Assembly (NCBI RefSeq): GCF_004138485.1
Contig: NZ_RYEV01000009.1
Coordinates: 248,001 to 312,000 of the forward strand
Reading direction: 5' to 3'
Length of the DNA stretch: 64,000 nt
Source: Peristeroidobacter soli
GTDB lineage: Bacteria; Pseudomonadota; Gammaproteobacteria; Steroidobacterales; Steroidobacteraceae
In this document: positions 1-9,017 of the stretch, in pieces
Numbering within the stretch: the first letter of the stretch is position 1
Layout: the number at the start of each line of letters is the position of its first letter
Notes under the pieces: generated by a model
Databases searched by the model: none
Told to the model about the DNA's origin: nothing
What the model saw: the letters and a program-made list of their open reading frames with translations, nothing else
Position numbers and translations under genes: made by a program

Positions 1-270
1 ACCCGCGATCAGCTGCAGATCGACCTGCTGCGCCTGTGCGCCAATCATCGGATCACGGTTCTGTTCATCACTCATTCCATCGTCGAGGCGGTGTTCCTGA
101 GCGACCGCGTGGTTGTAATGTCGCCGCGGCCCGGCAAGATCGAAACTATCGTTCCGATCGATCTGCCACGTCCCCGACGACTGTCCGTGCGTGAATCGCC
201 CGAGTTCCTGCGCGATATACAGACGGTCACGTCCGTGTTCGAGTCCCTCGGCGTTCTGCACGAGGACTGA
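1..270 (+). CDS. ABC transporter ATP-binding protein, C-terminal part (nitrate/sulfonate/taurine type)
   Basis: Only the last 89 residues are in the window; the frame is open from base 1 to a TGA at 268-270. The fragment contains the H-loop (LFITHS) followed by VEAVFLSDRVVVMSPRPGKI, the typical segment after the H-loop in the SsuB/TauB/NrtD family, and a tail rich in LPRPR. Such proteins power uptake of sulfonates, taurine, nitrate or related small anions, together with a permease and a periplasmic binding protein. Those partners would lie to the left of the window, so the substrate cannot be told. Confidence 0.85.
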   Translation, partial: TRDQLQIDLLRLCANHRITVLFITHSIVEAVFLSDRVVVMSPRPGKIETIVPIDLPRPRRLSVRESPEFLRDIQTVTSVFESLGVLHED

Positions 271-277
271 GCGAGCG

Positions 278-994
278 TCAGATAAAGAGAGATCGTTGGA
301 CAGGGACCGCAGCCCCAGCCCGGAGCAGGCGGTACTTTCGATTCACCAAGGCGCGGTTGAATGACACGAGCGCCAATGGCTTCAGCACGATGGCCGAGCG
401 CAGCAGACGAGCCGGACGCGTCAGGCCCGCGTTTCGGGCGCGAGACCGCACTACGTAAGTTGTCGGGATCGTGAGCGCAGCAACACCGCCCATCGATTCA
501 TACATTCGAACGTGACAGTCGAGCCGCACCGGTAGCGCCTGTGACAACGTGGCGATCGCGAAGGTGTACGAGCTCGCGCCCAGGGCCCGTACAAACAACT
601 GTGTCCGAACCAGCTCGCCCGAGTCCGGAGCGATCATCGCGATGCCGTCGCAGAAGTCGACGAACACTTTCTCACCGGCGCGATGGCGTTGGCGCAGGAC
701 GACGGAGAGCTTCTTCTCAAAGCGTCGATACAAGTCGACGAACTGCGAGTATTGATAGCCGTCCGGATGCTCGGCTTTGTATTCGGTCCACAGCAGCGCC
801 AACGTCACGTGATGATCGCGTCGAGCCCGCTCCTCACGCACCTTGCTCCAGTCGGGCAGCGGTCGGTGCCTGCGAATGATGGGCACAGTTTCAGCCTCGA
901 CTGAACCATCGGGCGGTCGGTACGTAGCCGTTGAGGGCATTTCCTCGTGGCCTGCATCGTTGCTCACGTGCGAAATCGATGCACCAGCCAACAC
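278..994 (-). pseudogene. IS21-family transposase (IstA) remnant
   Basis: The centre (about residues 45-175) reads as an IstA integrase: VTLALLWTEYK, HPDGYQYSQFVDLYRR, then HRAGEKVFVDF and, further on, a degenerate counterpart of the usual EATWTQGLPDW..HV region (IATLSQALPVRLDCHV). The N-terminal helix-turn-helix part is missing. After the GGVAALTIP motif, where IstA should go on to the second catalytic aspartate and the C-terminal half, the sequence turns into unrelated residues. The element is therefore truncated at both ends and no istB partner is next to it. It marks old transposition at the left edge of the accessory region. Confidence 0.75.
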
Positions 995-1095
995 GGTGCG
1001 CTTCAGCTCACGGAGAATGCCGCTTGCCTCTCAGACACCCATTCCCGGCGTCCCCGGAAGGCCCGCCTGCTTCGCTGCCAGATGCCCGACTCGGC

Positions 1096-1398
1096 ATGGT
1101 GATTCGTGAGATCGAATTGGTGCTGGCCGAAAAGCGCACGGCGTTGTCGTTACTGCGCACGGGCATCGCCATATTCGCATTGCCGCTTTCGGTGCTGAGC
1201 CTGTTGATCGCCACTTCGCATCTATACGAAGCGGCGCGCGTTCTTCCGATGCTGGTGGCGTTGCTGGCAATCAGCGCGGCCTTGACGTTGCTCGGCATCT
1301 TTCTCGTGGTCCGGGCGCTGCATCGTATTCATTCCTGCGATGCCAAGATCCGAAGCATGAAAGCCCACTATCGAGATCTTGCGCCCTACCTCGAATAG
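1096..1398 (+). CDS. Small membrane protein, DUF202-like
   Basis: About 100 residues with an N-terminal LAEKRTALSLLRTGIAIFA segment, resembling the LAxERTxLAWxRT signature of DUF202 (YidH-like) inner-membrane proteins, followed by two hydrophobic helices (about residues 18-42 and 52-75) and a charged C-terminus. The ATG at 1096 was chosen because the conserved block begins right after it; no clear ribosome site is visible. The frame is open further upstream, but the extra residues are low-complexity. Function of the family is unknown. Confidence 0.6.
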   Translation: MVIREIELVLAEKRTALSLLRTGIAIFALPLSVLSLLIATSHLYEAARVLPMLVALLAISAALTLLGIFLVVRALHRIHSCDAKIRSMKAHYRDLAPYLE

Positions 1399-1423
1399 GC
1401 TTGCCACTGCCCGGTCAAAGGGA

Positions 1424-2356
1424 TCAAGGCGCGGAGCGCACCCGCGTCTTGAACGAACGCGGTTTGACGACCAGCACGTCACAATCGAGCGTATCGAGGA
1501 TGCGTTCGGCGGTATTGCCGATGAAAGCACGCTTGAGGCCGCTGCGTGAGACCGCCCCCATCACAAACACGTTTGCACGCCATCGCTTGGCGATCGCGGG
1601 GAGTAACTGTCCCGGTTCGCCTGGCACGAGCGTTCGATCCTTGCGCATCACCTGCCTCGCGCCAAGCAGCCGCTCCACGGCACCCTCCGCCTTTGATCGC
1701 AATTCACGCTCCTCCTGTGCGGTGAGCGGAACCACAACGGGGGTGCCTGGAACCGGCACGGCCGTGAAGGGCAACGGATATACATAACAAATGCCTAGCC
1801 GCCCCTGAAGCGCGTCAGCGAAATCGCCCGCCGCGGACACGATCTCTTTATCCAAGCGAGCCGATTTCGCGTGCGCATGCGAAGGATCGACCGCCGCCAT
1901 CACGGTCGGTCGGGCCGGTAGCGACGCCGAGCGGCTGATCCAAAGCGGGCACGGACACTCGCGAATCAATTCCCAATCGGTGTTCGTCAGCAGCCATCGC
2001 TCGACACGATTGCGCGGAGCCGCTTGAATGATGAGCATATCAGGCCGATGCTCGAGGACCTGTCTCACCAGCGCTTCCCCCGCCGGATAATCCCAAACCA
2101 CCGAAGCAGTGACCGGGACACCAGAGCGACGTAGCCGCTGCACCAGCCGATCCAACTGCGCTTGCAGTGGTTCGACGACGGCGCCGATCCGCTCCGCGCG
2201 GCGCTTTCCCGAAGGCAGGTGCGGATGGCTGAATATATGTACCACGTGCAACGAGGCGCCAACTCTTTGCGCCAGTTGCGAAGCTTTGGCAAGAAGCCGG
2301 CTGGCGGAGCGATCGAGATCTGCCACCGCGATCATCAGGCAATTCCAACGCGCCAT
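1424..2356 (-). CDS. Tandem-domain universal stress protein (UspE-like)
   Basis: 310 residues made of two Usp domains (about 1-145 and 155-300). The first starts WNCLMIAVADLDRSA, the second PTVMAAVDPSHAHAKS, and the C-terminal nucleotide-binding loop reads GAVSRSGLKRAFIGNTAE, followed by DVLVVKPR. The loop has serine where many ATP-binding Usps have the second glycine. Double-domain Usps are stress and growth-arrest proteins, often induced by oxygen limitation. It is divergent from htpX with 192 bp between the starts. It is clearly paralogous to the Usp at 6799-7836. Confidence 0.88.
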   Translation of the reverse strand: MARWNCLMIAVADLDRSASRLLAKASQLAQRVGASLHVVHIFSHPHLPSGKRRAERIGAVVEPLQAQLDRLVQRLRRSGVPVTASVVWDYPAGEALVRQVLEHRPDMLIIQAAPRNRVERWLLTNTDWELIRECPCPLWISRSASLPARPTVMAAVDPSHAHAKSARLDKEIVSAAGDFADALQGRLGICYVYPLPFTAVPVPGTPVVVPLTAQEERELRSKAEGAVERLLGARQVMRKDRTLVPGEPGQLLPAIAKRWRANVFVMGAVSRSGLKRAFIGNTAERILDTLDCDVLVVKPRSFKTRVRSAP

Positions 2357-2548
2357 GAGCGAATCCTCGAACCCTGAACTCGTTGCCGATTCTTGAGCAG
2401 CCGCGTAGGCGACGACATGAGGGCTCCCCCTGAACGGCCTGTGGCTGTCCCTGCCGACATTGCGTAGCCGCTCCGCAAATCCTCCGATGGCCGCCGCACC
2501 TGCCGTTCACTAGCGTATTGTGGAACCCATCGTTCCGGGGATGATTCG

Positions 2549-3463
2549 ATGAAACGCATCGCGCTGTTCGTCCTCACCAATCTCGCCGTGCTGGTCTTGT
2601 TGTCGATTGTGGCGAGGCTGTTCGGCCTCGATCTCGCATTGGCGCGACAGGGCATCGACATGGGCAGCCTGCTAGTGATGGCCGCAGTGATCGGCTTCGT
2701 CGGCTCGTTCATCTCACTCGCCATTTCGAAATGGTCCGCGAAGCACTTGATGGGGGTGCGTATCATCGAAACACCTCGAGACGGCGCGGAACAGTGGCTC
2801 GTCGATACAGTACGTTCGCATGCGCAACGCGTTGGCATCGGTATGCCTGAAGTGGGAGTCTTCGATGCGCCGGAGATGAATGCATTCGCGACCGGTGCAC
2901 GACGAAACAGCGCACTCGTTGCCGTTAGCACGGGGCTCTTGCGCGGCATGTCCCAGGATGAAGCCGAGGCGGTGCTCGGCCATGAGATCACACACGTCGC
3001 CAATGGCGATATGGTGACGCTCGCGCTGATTCAGGGCGTCGTCAACACGTTCGTCATATTCCTCTCACGCGCCATCGGCTCGCTCATCGACGGCGCGCTC
3101 CGAGGCGGCTCGCAAGATCAACGGCGTGGACCGGGGCCGTTCTATTTCCTGATCGTCATGGTGCTGCAAATTGCACTTGGACTGCTGGCCAACATCGTCG
3201 TGATGTGGTTCTCGCGGCAGCGAGAGTTTCGTGCTGATGCGGGCGGCGCGGAGTTGACCGGCACCTCGAGCATGATCGGCGCACTCGAGCGCCTGGAATC
3301 GCAGTCAGGCGCGATCCTGCCCGGTCAGTTCAAGGCCTTCGGCATCGACGGCGACGTCGCACGAGGCTTGCAACGTTTGTTCATGAGTCATCCGCCGATT
3401 TCGGAGCGCATCGCCGCGTTGCGAAGCGCTCGATACAGCGGGCTGTCGATGATGCCGCAGTAG
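2549..3463 (+). CDS. htpX: HtpX membrane zinc metalloprotease
   Basis: 304 residues, the usual HtpX length. Two transmembrane helices at the N-terminus (about 4-25 and 37-60) precede the cytosolic catalytic domain with the zinc motif HEITH (H145, E146, H149). A further hydrophobic pair (about 155-175 and 195-222) follows, then the third zinc ligand in REFRADAGGAEL. HtpX degrades misfolded inner-membrane proteins and overlaps with FtsH in membrane quality control; an accessory FtsH lies in the same window at 9018-10931. It is followed after 15 bp by an ABC exporter pair, so all three may be co-transcribed. Confidence 0.95.
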   Translation: MKRIALFVLTNLAVLVLLSIVARLFGLDLALARQGIDMGSLLVMAAVIGFVGSFISLAISKWSAKHLMGVRIIETPRDGAEQWLVDTVRSHAQRVGIGMPEVGVFDAPEMNAFATGARRNSALVAVSTGLLRGMSQDEAEAVLGHEITHVANGDMVTLALIQGVVNTFVIFLSRAIGSLIDGALRGGSQDQRRGPGPFYFLIVMVLQIALGLLANIVVMWFSRQREFRADAGGAELTGTSSMIGALERLESQSGAILPGQFKAFGIDGDVARGLQRLFMSHPPISERIAALRSARYSGLSMMPQ

Positions 3464-3478
3464 GCCGGCAACGGCGCC

Positions 3479-4279
3479 GTGGCCAATCCATACGCGATCG
3501 ACACCCGCCGACTGACCCGTCGATTCGACGACATCGTCGCCGTCGACGGTGTCGAGCTGCGGGTGGCCTCCGGAGCGATCTTCGGCCTGCTGGGCGGCAA
3601 CGGCGCAGGCAAGACCACGATGGTCAAGATGCTCACGACGCTGCTCGCACCCACTTCCGGATCAGCCACCGTGGCCGGCTTCGACATCGTCTCGGCACCA
3701 CACGAGGTCCGACGCCGCATCGGCTATGTGCCGCAAATGCTGTCCGCCGACGGCGCGCTCACCGGCTACGAAAACCTCTTGCTGTCCGCCAGGCTCTACG
3801 CCGTCCCTCGCGCTGAGCTGGCGACTCGCATCGCCGACGCACTCGGCTTCATGGGCTTGAACGAGGCCCGCAACCGACTGGTGAAGACTTACTCCGGCGG
3901 AATGGTGCGCCGGCTGGAACTCGCGCAAAGCATGTTGCATCGACCGGCAGTGCTGTTCTTGGATGAACCGACCATCGGCCTCGACCCGGTGGCCCGGCAC
4001 CTCGTGTGGCAGCGCCTGCGGGATCTGAATGCCAGATTCGGCATGACCATTCTGCTGACCACGCACGACATGGAAGAAGCCGATCATCTGTGCGGCGATC
4101 TCGCCATCTTGCATGCCGGCAAGCTCGCGGCGCATGGATCGCCCACTACGCTGAAAGCCGCACTGAGCAGCAGGGCGACGCTCGATGATGTCTTCGCGCA
4201 CTATAGCGGCACGATGGATCAAAGTGGTCGTCTACGCGATACCGACCAAACACGTCGCGCAGCTCAGCGATTGGAGTAA
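3479..4279 (+). CDS. ABC-2 type exporter ATPase (DrrA/NodI-like)
   Basis: 266 residues starting with GTG (15 bp after htpX). Walker A GGNGAGKTT at about 39-47, Q-loop in YVPQML, signature YSGGM near 142, Walker B LFLDEPTIGLDP near 160, and H-loop LTTHDMEEADHLC. The C-terminal extension with TLDDVFAHYSG is typical of the daunorubicin-resistance/nodulation (DrrA/NodI) family of drug, lipid or polysaccharide exporters. It is paired with the permease that begins 3 bp after its stop. Substrate unknown. Confidence 0.92.
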   Translation: MANPYAIDTRRLTRRFDDIVAVDGVELRVASGAIFGLLGGNGAGKTTMVKMLTTLLAPTSGSATVAGFDIVSAPHEVRRRIGYVPQMLSADGALTGYENLLLSARLYAVPRAELATRIADALGFMGLNEARNRLVKTYSGGMVRRLELAQSMLHRPAVLFLDEPTIGLDPVARHLVWQRLRDLNARFGMTILLTTHDMEEADHLCGDLAILHAGKLAAHGSPTTLKAALSSRATLDDVFAHYSGTMDQSGRLRDTDQTRRAAQRLE

Positions 4280-4281
4280 AC

Positions 4282-5052
4282 ATGCACCAGTTCGCGCTCG
4301 AGGTGTTCGCGATCGGCGCCGTGGAGTTCCGGAAGCTGATGCGCGACCCGACGGAATTGATATCGCGGGCCATCCAGCCGGTGCTGTGGCTGGCCGTGTT
4401 CGGACAGGTATTGAGTCACGCTCGCGGCATCGAAACCGGGCGCGCCGGTTATCTCGCCTTCATGACACCCGGCATCCTCGCGCAGAGCGTTCTGTTCAGC
4501 GCCATCTTCTACGGCATCGCCGTCATCTGGGAGCGCGACTTGGGCATCGTGCACAAGCTGCTCGTCAGTCCCGCCAGCCGAACCGCTCTGGTGATCGGCA
4601 AAGCAGTCTCCGCCGATTTTCGTGGTGTGGCGCAGGCGATCCTGGTTTACATCATCGCGCTCGTGTTGCGAGTGCCGATTCGCTGGGAGATCGGTGCAAT
4701 CGTCGGAGTGCTCTGTATCGTCGCACTGGGATCGGCCATCTTCTCGACCTTCTCGCTGGCAATGGCGTGTATCGTGAAAACGCGCGAACGTTTCATGGGC
4801 ATAGGTCAAGTGCTGACCATGCCGCTGTTCTTCGCCAGCAACGCGATCTATCCGTTGTCGCTGATGCCAGAATGGCTCCGCCGGGTCGCGAAACTCAATC
4901 CGCTGACCTATCTGGTCGATGCGCTTCGAGGCTTGATGGTCCAGGGCGAACAAAGCGTTTACGGCCTCGCGGTCGACTGCGCCGTGCTCGCCGTGGTCTT
5001 CGCGGCACTGGTGCTCGTGACCGTCAGAATCTATCCGAGACTCGCGCAATAG
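4282..5052 (+). CDS. ABC-2 type exporter permease (DrrB/NodJ-like)
   Basis: 256 residues with six predicted membrane segments and the ABC-2 signature near the C-terminus (FFASNAIYPLSLMPEWLR, then LNPLTYLVDALRGLM). This is the classical DrrB/NodJ arrangement. It forms the membrane half of the exporter whose ATPase ends 3 bp upstream. The gene stops just before a convergent flavodoxin gene. Confidence 0.9.
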   Translation: MHQFALEVFAIGAVEFRKLMRDPTELISRAIQPVLWLAVFGQVLSHARGIETGRAGYLAFMTPGILAQSVLFSAIFYGIAVIWERDLGIVHKLLVSPASRTALVIGKAVSADFRGVAQAILVYIIALVLRVPIRWEIGAIVGVLCIVALGSAIFSTFSLAMACIVKTRERFMGIGQVLTMPLFFASNAIYPLSLMPEWLRRVAKLNPLTYLVDALRGLMVQGEQSVYGLAVDCAVLAVVFAALVLVTVRIYPRLAQ

Positions 5053-5077
5053 TCGGCGGCGCCCTTCATAGCCGACT
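5051..5077. terminator. Possible hairpin between convergent genes
   Basis: Seven-base arms AGTCGGC (5051-5057) and GCCGACT (5071-5077) with a 13-base loop fall exactly between the stop of the ABC permease and the end of the flavodoxin gene. There is no run of T, so it is at best a weak or bidirectional terminator. Confidence 0.3.
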
Positions 5078-5087
5078 CGCCGCGCGG

Positions 5088-5600
5088 CTACGCAGCCCGG
5101 CGCGGCGATCCGGACGAGTGCGTGATTTCATCCACAAATGTCGCAAGCTTCGTTTCGTAGGCGACCGCGTCCGCCAGTTCCTTCGCATTGAACCCCGCCG
5201 CAGCGACCGCCCTGTGGCCCGCTGCCACTTCGAGCGCTGGCTGCAACTTCCCAACGTCGGTATCGCCGGAGGTAACGAAGAACGCCACGCTATGAATGCG
5301 ATCGCTCATCCGATTGAGATAGCCGCGAATCGCCGGTGTCATCCGCCACATCCAGACCGGCGTGCCCACGATCATCAATGGATACCTGGCGGGATCGAGC
5401 TGAGGCGTCCCGATCTTCGCTGGCGCTTTCCTCCACGCATCGAATGCGGCCGACACTTTCGATAGACCGCCGGCGCCGTGGCTCAGGTCACGAATACTCT
5501 CGATATCAGCCCCGAGGCGAGTGGCGAGATCGCGGGCAACCCGCGCTGTGTTGCCGCTCAGAGAGTAGTAGACCACCAATACACGTTTGGTCGCGTCCAT
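5088..5600 (-). CDS. Flavodoxin-family protein
   Basis: 170 residues. The N-terminus VLVVYYSLSGNTARVARDLA is the flavodoxin FMN-phosphate loop (SxxGNT), and IVGTPVWMWRMTPAIRGYL is the second FMN-contact region. Similar small flavodoxins act as electron carriers or NAD(P)H:quinone oxidoreductase-like proteins. The ATG at 5600 was chosen because a strong AGGAGGTGATG ribosome site lies immediately upstream. The frame is also open through the dead ppsA fragment upstream, which shares its reading frame after the frameshift, so the flavodoxin now sits directly behind that remnant. Confidence 0.85.
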   Translation of the reverse strand: MDATKRVLVVYYSLSGNTARVARDLATRLGADIESIRDLSHGAGGLSKVSAAFDAWRKAPAKIGTPQLDPARYPLMIVGTPVWMWRMTPAIRGYLNRMSDRIHSVAFFVTSGDTDVGKLQPALEVAAGHRAVAAAGFNAKELADAVAYETKLATFVDEITHSSGSPRRAA

Positions 5601-5659
5601 GACATCACCTCCGCTGTTCGACGCGCGCCACTTCCCTGGCGGTCGCGACGAAGCTGTCG

Positions 5660-6252
5660 GGGACCGGACCATGCGCTGAACGCCGATGGATAGCGCGACT
5701 CGCAGGTGATCGAATCCCTTCGTCTGGCGATAGGAGATCGCCCGGTCCGTGAACAACGAGGCGTAGCAGCGCCGGCACGCATCGAGTAACTCGCGCTCGC
5801 CGTGCACATTTAGAAACGTTTCCCTGCTGCCCGGCGAGGCTGGCGTCAGGAAGGTCTTCGGCTGTGGCACTCGAGCGCACGGCAACACTCGCCTCCGTCG
5901 CGCCCGACAGTTTCCGGTACGCCTCGCAAATGGCGGCAGCAATGTCAGCGGGGAACTCGCCATCGAGGAATAGCCGGCGCACGGCTTCACCCGTCTCATG
6001 CAGACTTGCCTTGCCACCTGCCAGCGCCTCGAGTCGCCGCGCAAGAGATCGCGCAATGCCGTTTGCTTCTACATACATTCGATAGGCCGCCGAGGTGGTG
6101 GCGAACCCGGGCGGGACAAGCACGCCTTTGGATTTCAGGCGTCGCACCATCTCACCGAGCGAGGCGTTCTTGCCACCCACCAGCGGCACGTCATCCCTGC
6201 CCAGATCCTCCAACCAAACGACAAACCGGGTGTCAGTCAGCTGAGCGGCCAT
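5660..6252 (-). pseudogene. ppsA: Phosphoenolpyruvate synthase remnant (frameshifted, truncated)
   Basis: Starting at ATG 6252 with a good GGAGG site, the translation begins as PEP synthase: DVPLVGGKNASLGEM, VPPGFATTSAAYR, then SVAVRSSATAEDLPDASLAGQQ, the ATP-grasp region. A single extra base in the CCC run at 5822-5824 then shifts the frame. In the other frame the protein goes on as ETFLNVHGERELLDACR and AISYRQTKGFDHL up to GVQRMVRS (about 5664), where similarity stops. Only about 200 of some 800 residues remain; the phosphohistidine and PEP-binding domains are gone. Two independent lesions indicate a dead gene. Confidence 0.85.
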
Positions 6253-6798
6253 GGCGACCTCCGCAGAATTTGCGCAAGCGCGAATAGAGCGCAGTCTGCC
6301 GCACGCCGCTATTTGCCTCTCTACCGAGGTCCGCGTAGTCGCTCGGTGATTCCTGCGGCCTGTCCCCCAGCTCAGGAAAGGTACGCAAACCTGTTCTTGT
6401 TTCGCGGATGTTGCGTCATGCCCGACCAGCATACGGTCAAATCACAAAGAAGGAAGATACCCGTCATGTTCGGATATCTTCCAATGTTTCCCCCAGTCTG
6501 CGCCGTCGGCAGTCTGCGCCGTCGGCAGGATGAGCCGCCCGGCCAGTGTTCAGCCGTTGCGCGTCGAAGATCGTTCCACCGGTCACATCGCGGCGTCATT
6601 GGAGAGTCACTCATGAGCACGGCGTGCCTGCGTTCGGATAAAGACTTCGATGAGTGCCGTCACGCAATGCATCGGAACTGCCGCGACGGGCGATCAAGGA
6701 ACCGCGCATGACGTGTGCTCGTCGGGCGGCATATGTTCTCATCACCTTTCGCCAGAGTCCTCGGATATGTGAACTGTCCGAAGTCATCATGTAACCCT
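6253..6798. other. Intergenic region, no gene recognised
   Basis: No reading frame here resembles a known protein in any of the six frames. It should hold the promoter of the dead ppsA (right of 6252). It also contains a perfect 16-bp tandem duplication at 6494-6525. Composition is slightly less GC-rich than the flanking genes, as expected for non-coding DNA. Confidence 0.5.
6494..6525. repeat. 16-bp perfect tandem duplication
   Basis: The sequence CAGTCTGCGCCGTCGG occurs twice without a gap (6494-6509 and 6510-6525). It lies in a region without a gene and looks like a slippage or repair product. Confidence 0.85.
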
Positions 6799-7836
6799 CT
6801 AATGAGCGACGTGGGTGATATCACCGCCGGATTGCCGCCGCCGTGACGTAAGGAGGTGTCGGCGCGGCCGCTCGGTACGGTCGCGATAAGTCCGACGATC
6901 GACGGGACTCTGGAAGCCACGCGGTTTGACGACAAGCACGTCACACGGGAGCTTATCGAGCACACGCTCGGCGGTATTGCCGATGAACACTCGCTTCAGT
7001 CCGCGGCGCGAGACCGCGCCCATCACGACGATGCTGGCACCGTATTTCTTGGCGAGTCGCGGCAGCTGAATGGCTGGGTCGCCGCGCACGACCACCGAGT
7101 TCTCGGCTGGAATATCTGCGTTCCTCTGCAGTCTGGCGATGCCTTGCTCGAGATCCTGCTGGTGAGCGCGTTGATCTTCCTGCGACATCGCAAACCAGTA
7201 CGCCTCCGGGCTATCGATCAGGGCCGGCTCCCGCACATCGAACGCATGACATAGCATGACCTTGTCGGCGCGCGCGCCCGTGGCCTCGATGGCGTTGGCG
7301 ACTACGATGTCGTCGAGCATCGCGGGCTTCGCATGCGAATGCAGCGGGTCCACCGCGGCCAGCACCGGCGCACGTGGATCGAATTTCACCGACTTGCTCA
7401 GCCAGAGCGGACACGGGCAGTTGCGGATCAGCTCCCAATCCATGTTGCTCAGGAATAGTCGGGTGAACCGGCCGTGCCCATTGGATTCCATCAGTAGCAT
7501 TCGGGCGTCGGATTCCATGGCTTCTCTGATCAGCGCATCCTGGACGGGATAGTCACGGCGCACCGCCGTGCTCACCGGCAGGCCCCGCAGGACCGCCAGC
7601 TCCCCTAACCTCTTCAGCTGCGAAATGCGGTCCTCGAGATCGGCCTCGGCCGCCTCTCGAATCGTGGCGCTCGCTCGCGCCAGTGAGCTTTGCGGAATCG
7701 GGAGCACGTGCACGAACCTGAGCGGCGCCTGGTACAACTTCGCAAGCGCCGCCGCCTTACGCAGGATCGGACGGGCCGCAATGGCGGGCGCGCGTACCGC
7801 GACGAGAATCGGCCGGCTATTCCACGTCCTGTTCAT
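6799..7836 (-). CDS. Tandem-domain universal stress protein (UspE-like)
   Basis: 345 residues from ATG 7836, preceded by GGAGG seven bases away; an upstream in-frame codon has no ribosome site. Two Usp domains: the first from PILVAVRAPAIAARP, the second from APVLAAVDPLHSHAKP, ending GAVSRRGLKRVFIGNTAE and DVLVVKPRG. It carries about 30 extra arginine-rich residues at the C-terminus compared with its paralogue at 1424-2356. It probably binds nucleotide and acts in stress survival. It lies upstream of the ppsA remnant and the flavodoxin, in the same direction. Confidence 0.88.
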   Translation of the reverse strand: MNRTWNSRPILVAVRAPAIAARPILRKAAALAKLYQAPLRFVHVLPIPQSSLARASATIREAAEADLEDRISQLKRLGELAVLRGLPVSTAVRRDYPVQDALIREAMESDARMLLMESNGHGRFTRLFLSNMDWELIRNCPCPLWLSKSVKFDPRAPVLAAVDPLHSHAKPAMLDDIVVANAIEATGARADKVMLCHAFDVREPALIDSPEAYWFAMSQEDQRAHQQDLEQGIARLQRNADIPAENSVVVRGDPAIQLPRLAKKYGASIVVMGAVSRRGLKRVFIGNTAERVLDKLPCDVLVVKPRGFQSPVDRRTYRDRTERPRRHLLTSRRRQSGGDITHVAH

Positions 7837-8139
7837 GTTGCTGCCTCCGGTGCGAGTAATGGCGACTTCCACACGACCCAAAGCGTAGCAACGTGCTTGA
7901 AAATTGAATTAAGGAGACCCGCCTATTTGGTCTCGGTCCACACGGTTCACGAGCACCCGCGCGAGCCCGGGGAACCACGCAGGAACTGAGCACATTCGCT
8001 GAATGTTCTGGCGATGTGACAAAGACTACGTTGCCCGTGTGGCCACTCCCCTTACGCAGATGCGGCACGCCCCCATGGAACGGCATCGCGAACGATTGCT
8101 ACGAGCCCTGCTCGTGCTGTTTGGGGTTGAGGTGGGCGG
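7837..8139. other. Intergenic region upstream of the Usp gene
   Basis: About 300 bp with no recognisable coding sequence. It includes an AT-richer patch (around 7900-7915) that may belong to the promoter of the Usp gene at 6799-7836. Confidence 0.4.
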
Positions 8140-8604
8140 CTAGTGACGCAGCTGTGCTAACGCGATATCCAGCGCGGCAAAGACGACCGTCACAGTGACG
8201 ACTTCCGCTGCGTCCAACGATAAGAATCGCGAGAAAAGCAGCAGCGGCAGCAAAGCCTCTCCCAGTTGATCGAGTCCTACGGTCTCTGTGCCCGGCCGCA
8301 ACTTCAAACGACGCTTGACCGCGCTCGACAACACATCGGCGATGAGAGCAGCGACGCCAAAGCCGGCGCCGACCCACGGCGGCAGCCCCATCGACCAAGC
8401 GGCCAACGTGCTTGCAAGCGTACCGGCAACGAGACCCCGCCAGGTTTTGTGAGCGCCGAACAGTCGCTCGCCGTCACGCAGTACATAGCCGAAGTCGAGC
8501 GGCCATGCCCAGCGCCACCTCGCCAGCTTTGCAACGACGACGGGAGTGGCGTTCGCCGCGACGAGCAACGCAAAGGCTTGGAGGGCTTCGATTCCGATGA
8601 GCAT
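8140..8604 (-). CDS. CDP-archaeol synthase/CDP-diglyceride synthetase-like membrane protein
   Basis: 154 residues from ATG 8604, a start picked because the first membrane helix (MLIGIEALQAFALLVAANAT) begins there; upstream codons give hydrophilic low-complexity sequence. Several membrane segments and the motif DGERLFGAHKTWRGLVAG match the CarS/DUF46 family (PLLGxxKTWRGL), whose archaeal members transfer CMP to archaetidic acid. Bacterial members sit in lipid or stress contexts and are uncharacterised. The length fits the family (about 150-170). It follows the P-type ATPase remnant by 22 bp. Confidence 0.7.
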   Translation of the reverse strand: MLIGIEALQAFALLVAANATPVVVAKLARWRWAWPLDFGYVLRDGERLFGAHKTWRGLVAGTLASTLAAWSMGLPPWVGAGFGVAALIADVLSSAVKRRLKLRPGTETVGLDQLGEALLPLLLFSRFLSLDAAEVVTVTVVFAALDIALAQLRH

Positions 8605-8626
8605 GAGATGCCGTAGATAAGAAACC

Positions 8627-8995
8627 TCAGACTGTCCTGGTTCCTCGATAGAGCGAGGATCCGGTGAGCTCCGCGGCCATGACGTACGCGAGGGTGACAA
8701 TCATCAATGTGCCGACTACGGTGTGCGTGATCGGCACGAAGCTCACAGCGGCAACGAACGCAAGGCAGGGAATGGCCGCTGTCAGTGCCGCCAGAATGAG
8801 TGTCGAAACGAGCAGTACAGTGCCCGGCCTGCTCTTGAAGAATGGTCGGCGTGTGCGCACCAAGCTCGCGATGGTCAATTCGGTGAGCAATGATTCGACG
8901 AAGCAGCCCGACGTCAGCCATCGACTGGAACCGACGACTTGCGCTGTCGGCGCCGGCCGTTGAAAACCAGTCTTGTCATCGGCTTTGAGCACACA
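8627..8995 (-). pseudogene. P-type (Mg2+-type) cation ATPase, C-terminal remnant
   Basis: The translated tail CFVESLLTELTIASLVRTRR, then PFFKSRPGTVLL and three hydrophobic segments, matches the last transmembrane helices of MgtA-like P-type ATPases (GWFVESLLTExxVxxVxRTRRPFF). Shortly before it a scrap VLKADDKTGFQ also fits, but an unrelated stretch of about 18 residues separates the two. Everything upstream (actuator, phosphorylation and nucleotide domains, roughly 750 residues) is missing, and ftsH starts in its place. It cannot pump ions and is read as a fossil. Confidence 0.75.
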
Positions 8996-9017
8996 GATCG
9001 TCGGCGCAAATATGCGC

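Noticed and set aside
4185-5465. A 426-residue plus-strand frame over the ABC permease and flavodoxin
   Set aside because: Arg-rich, no motif, out of frame with the clear ABC-2 permease and antisense to the flavodoxin.
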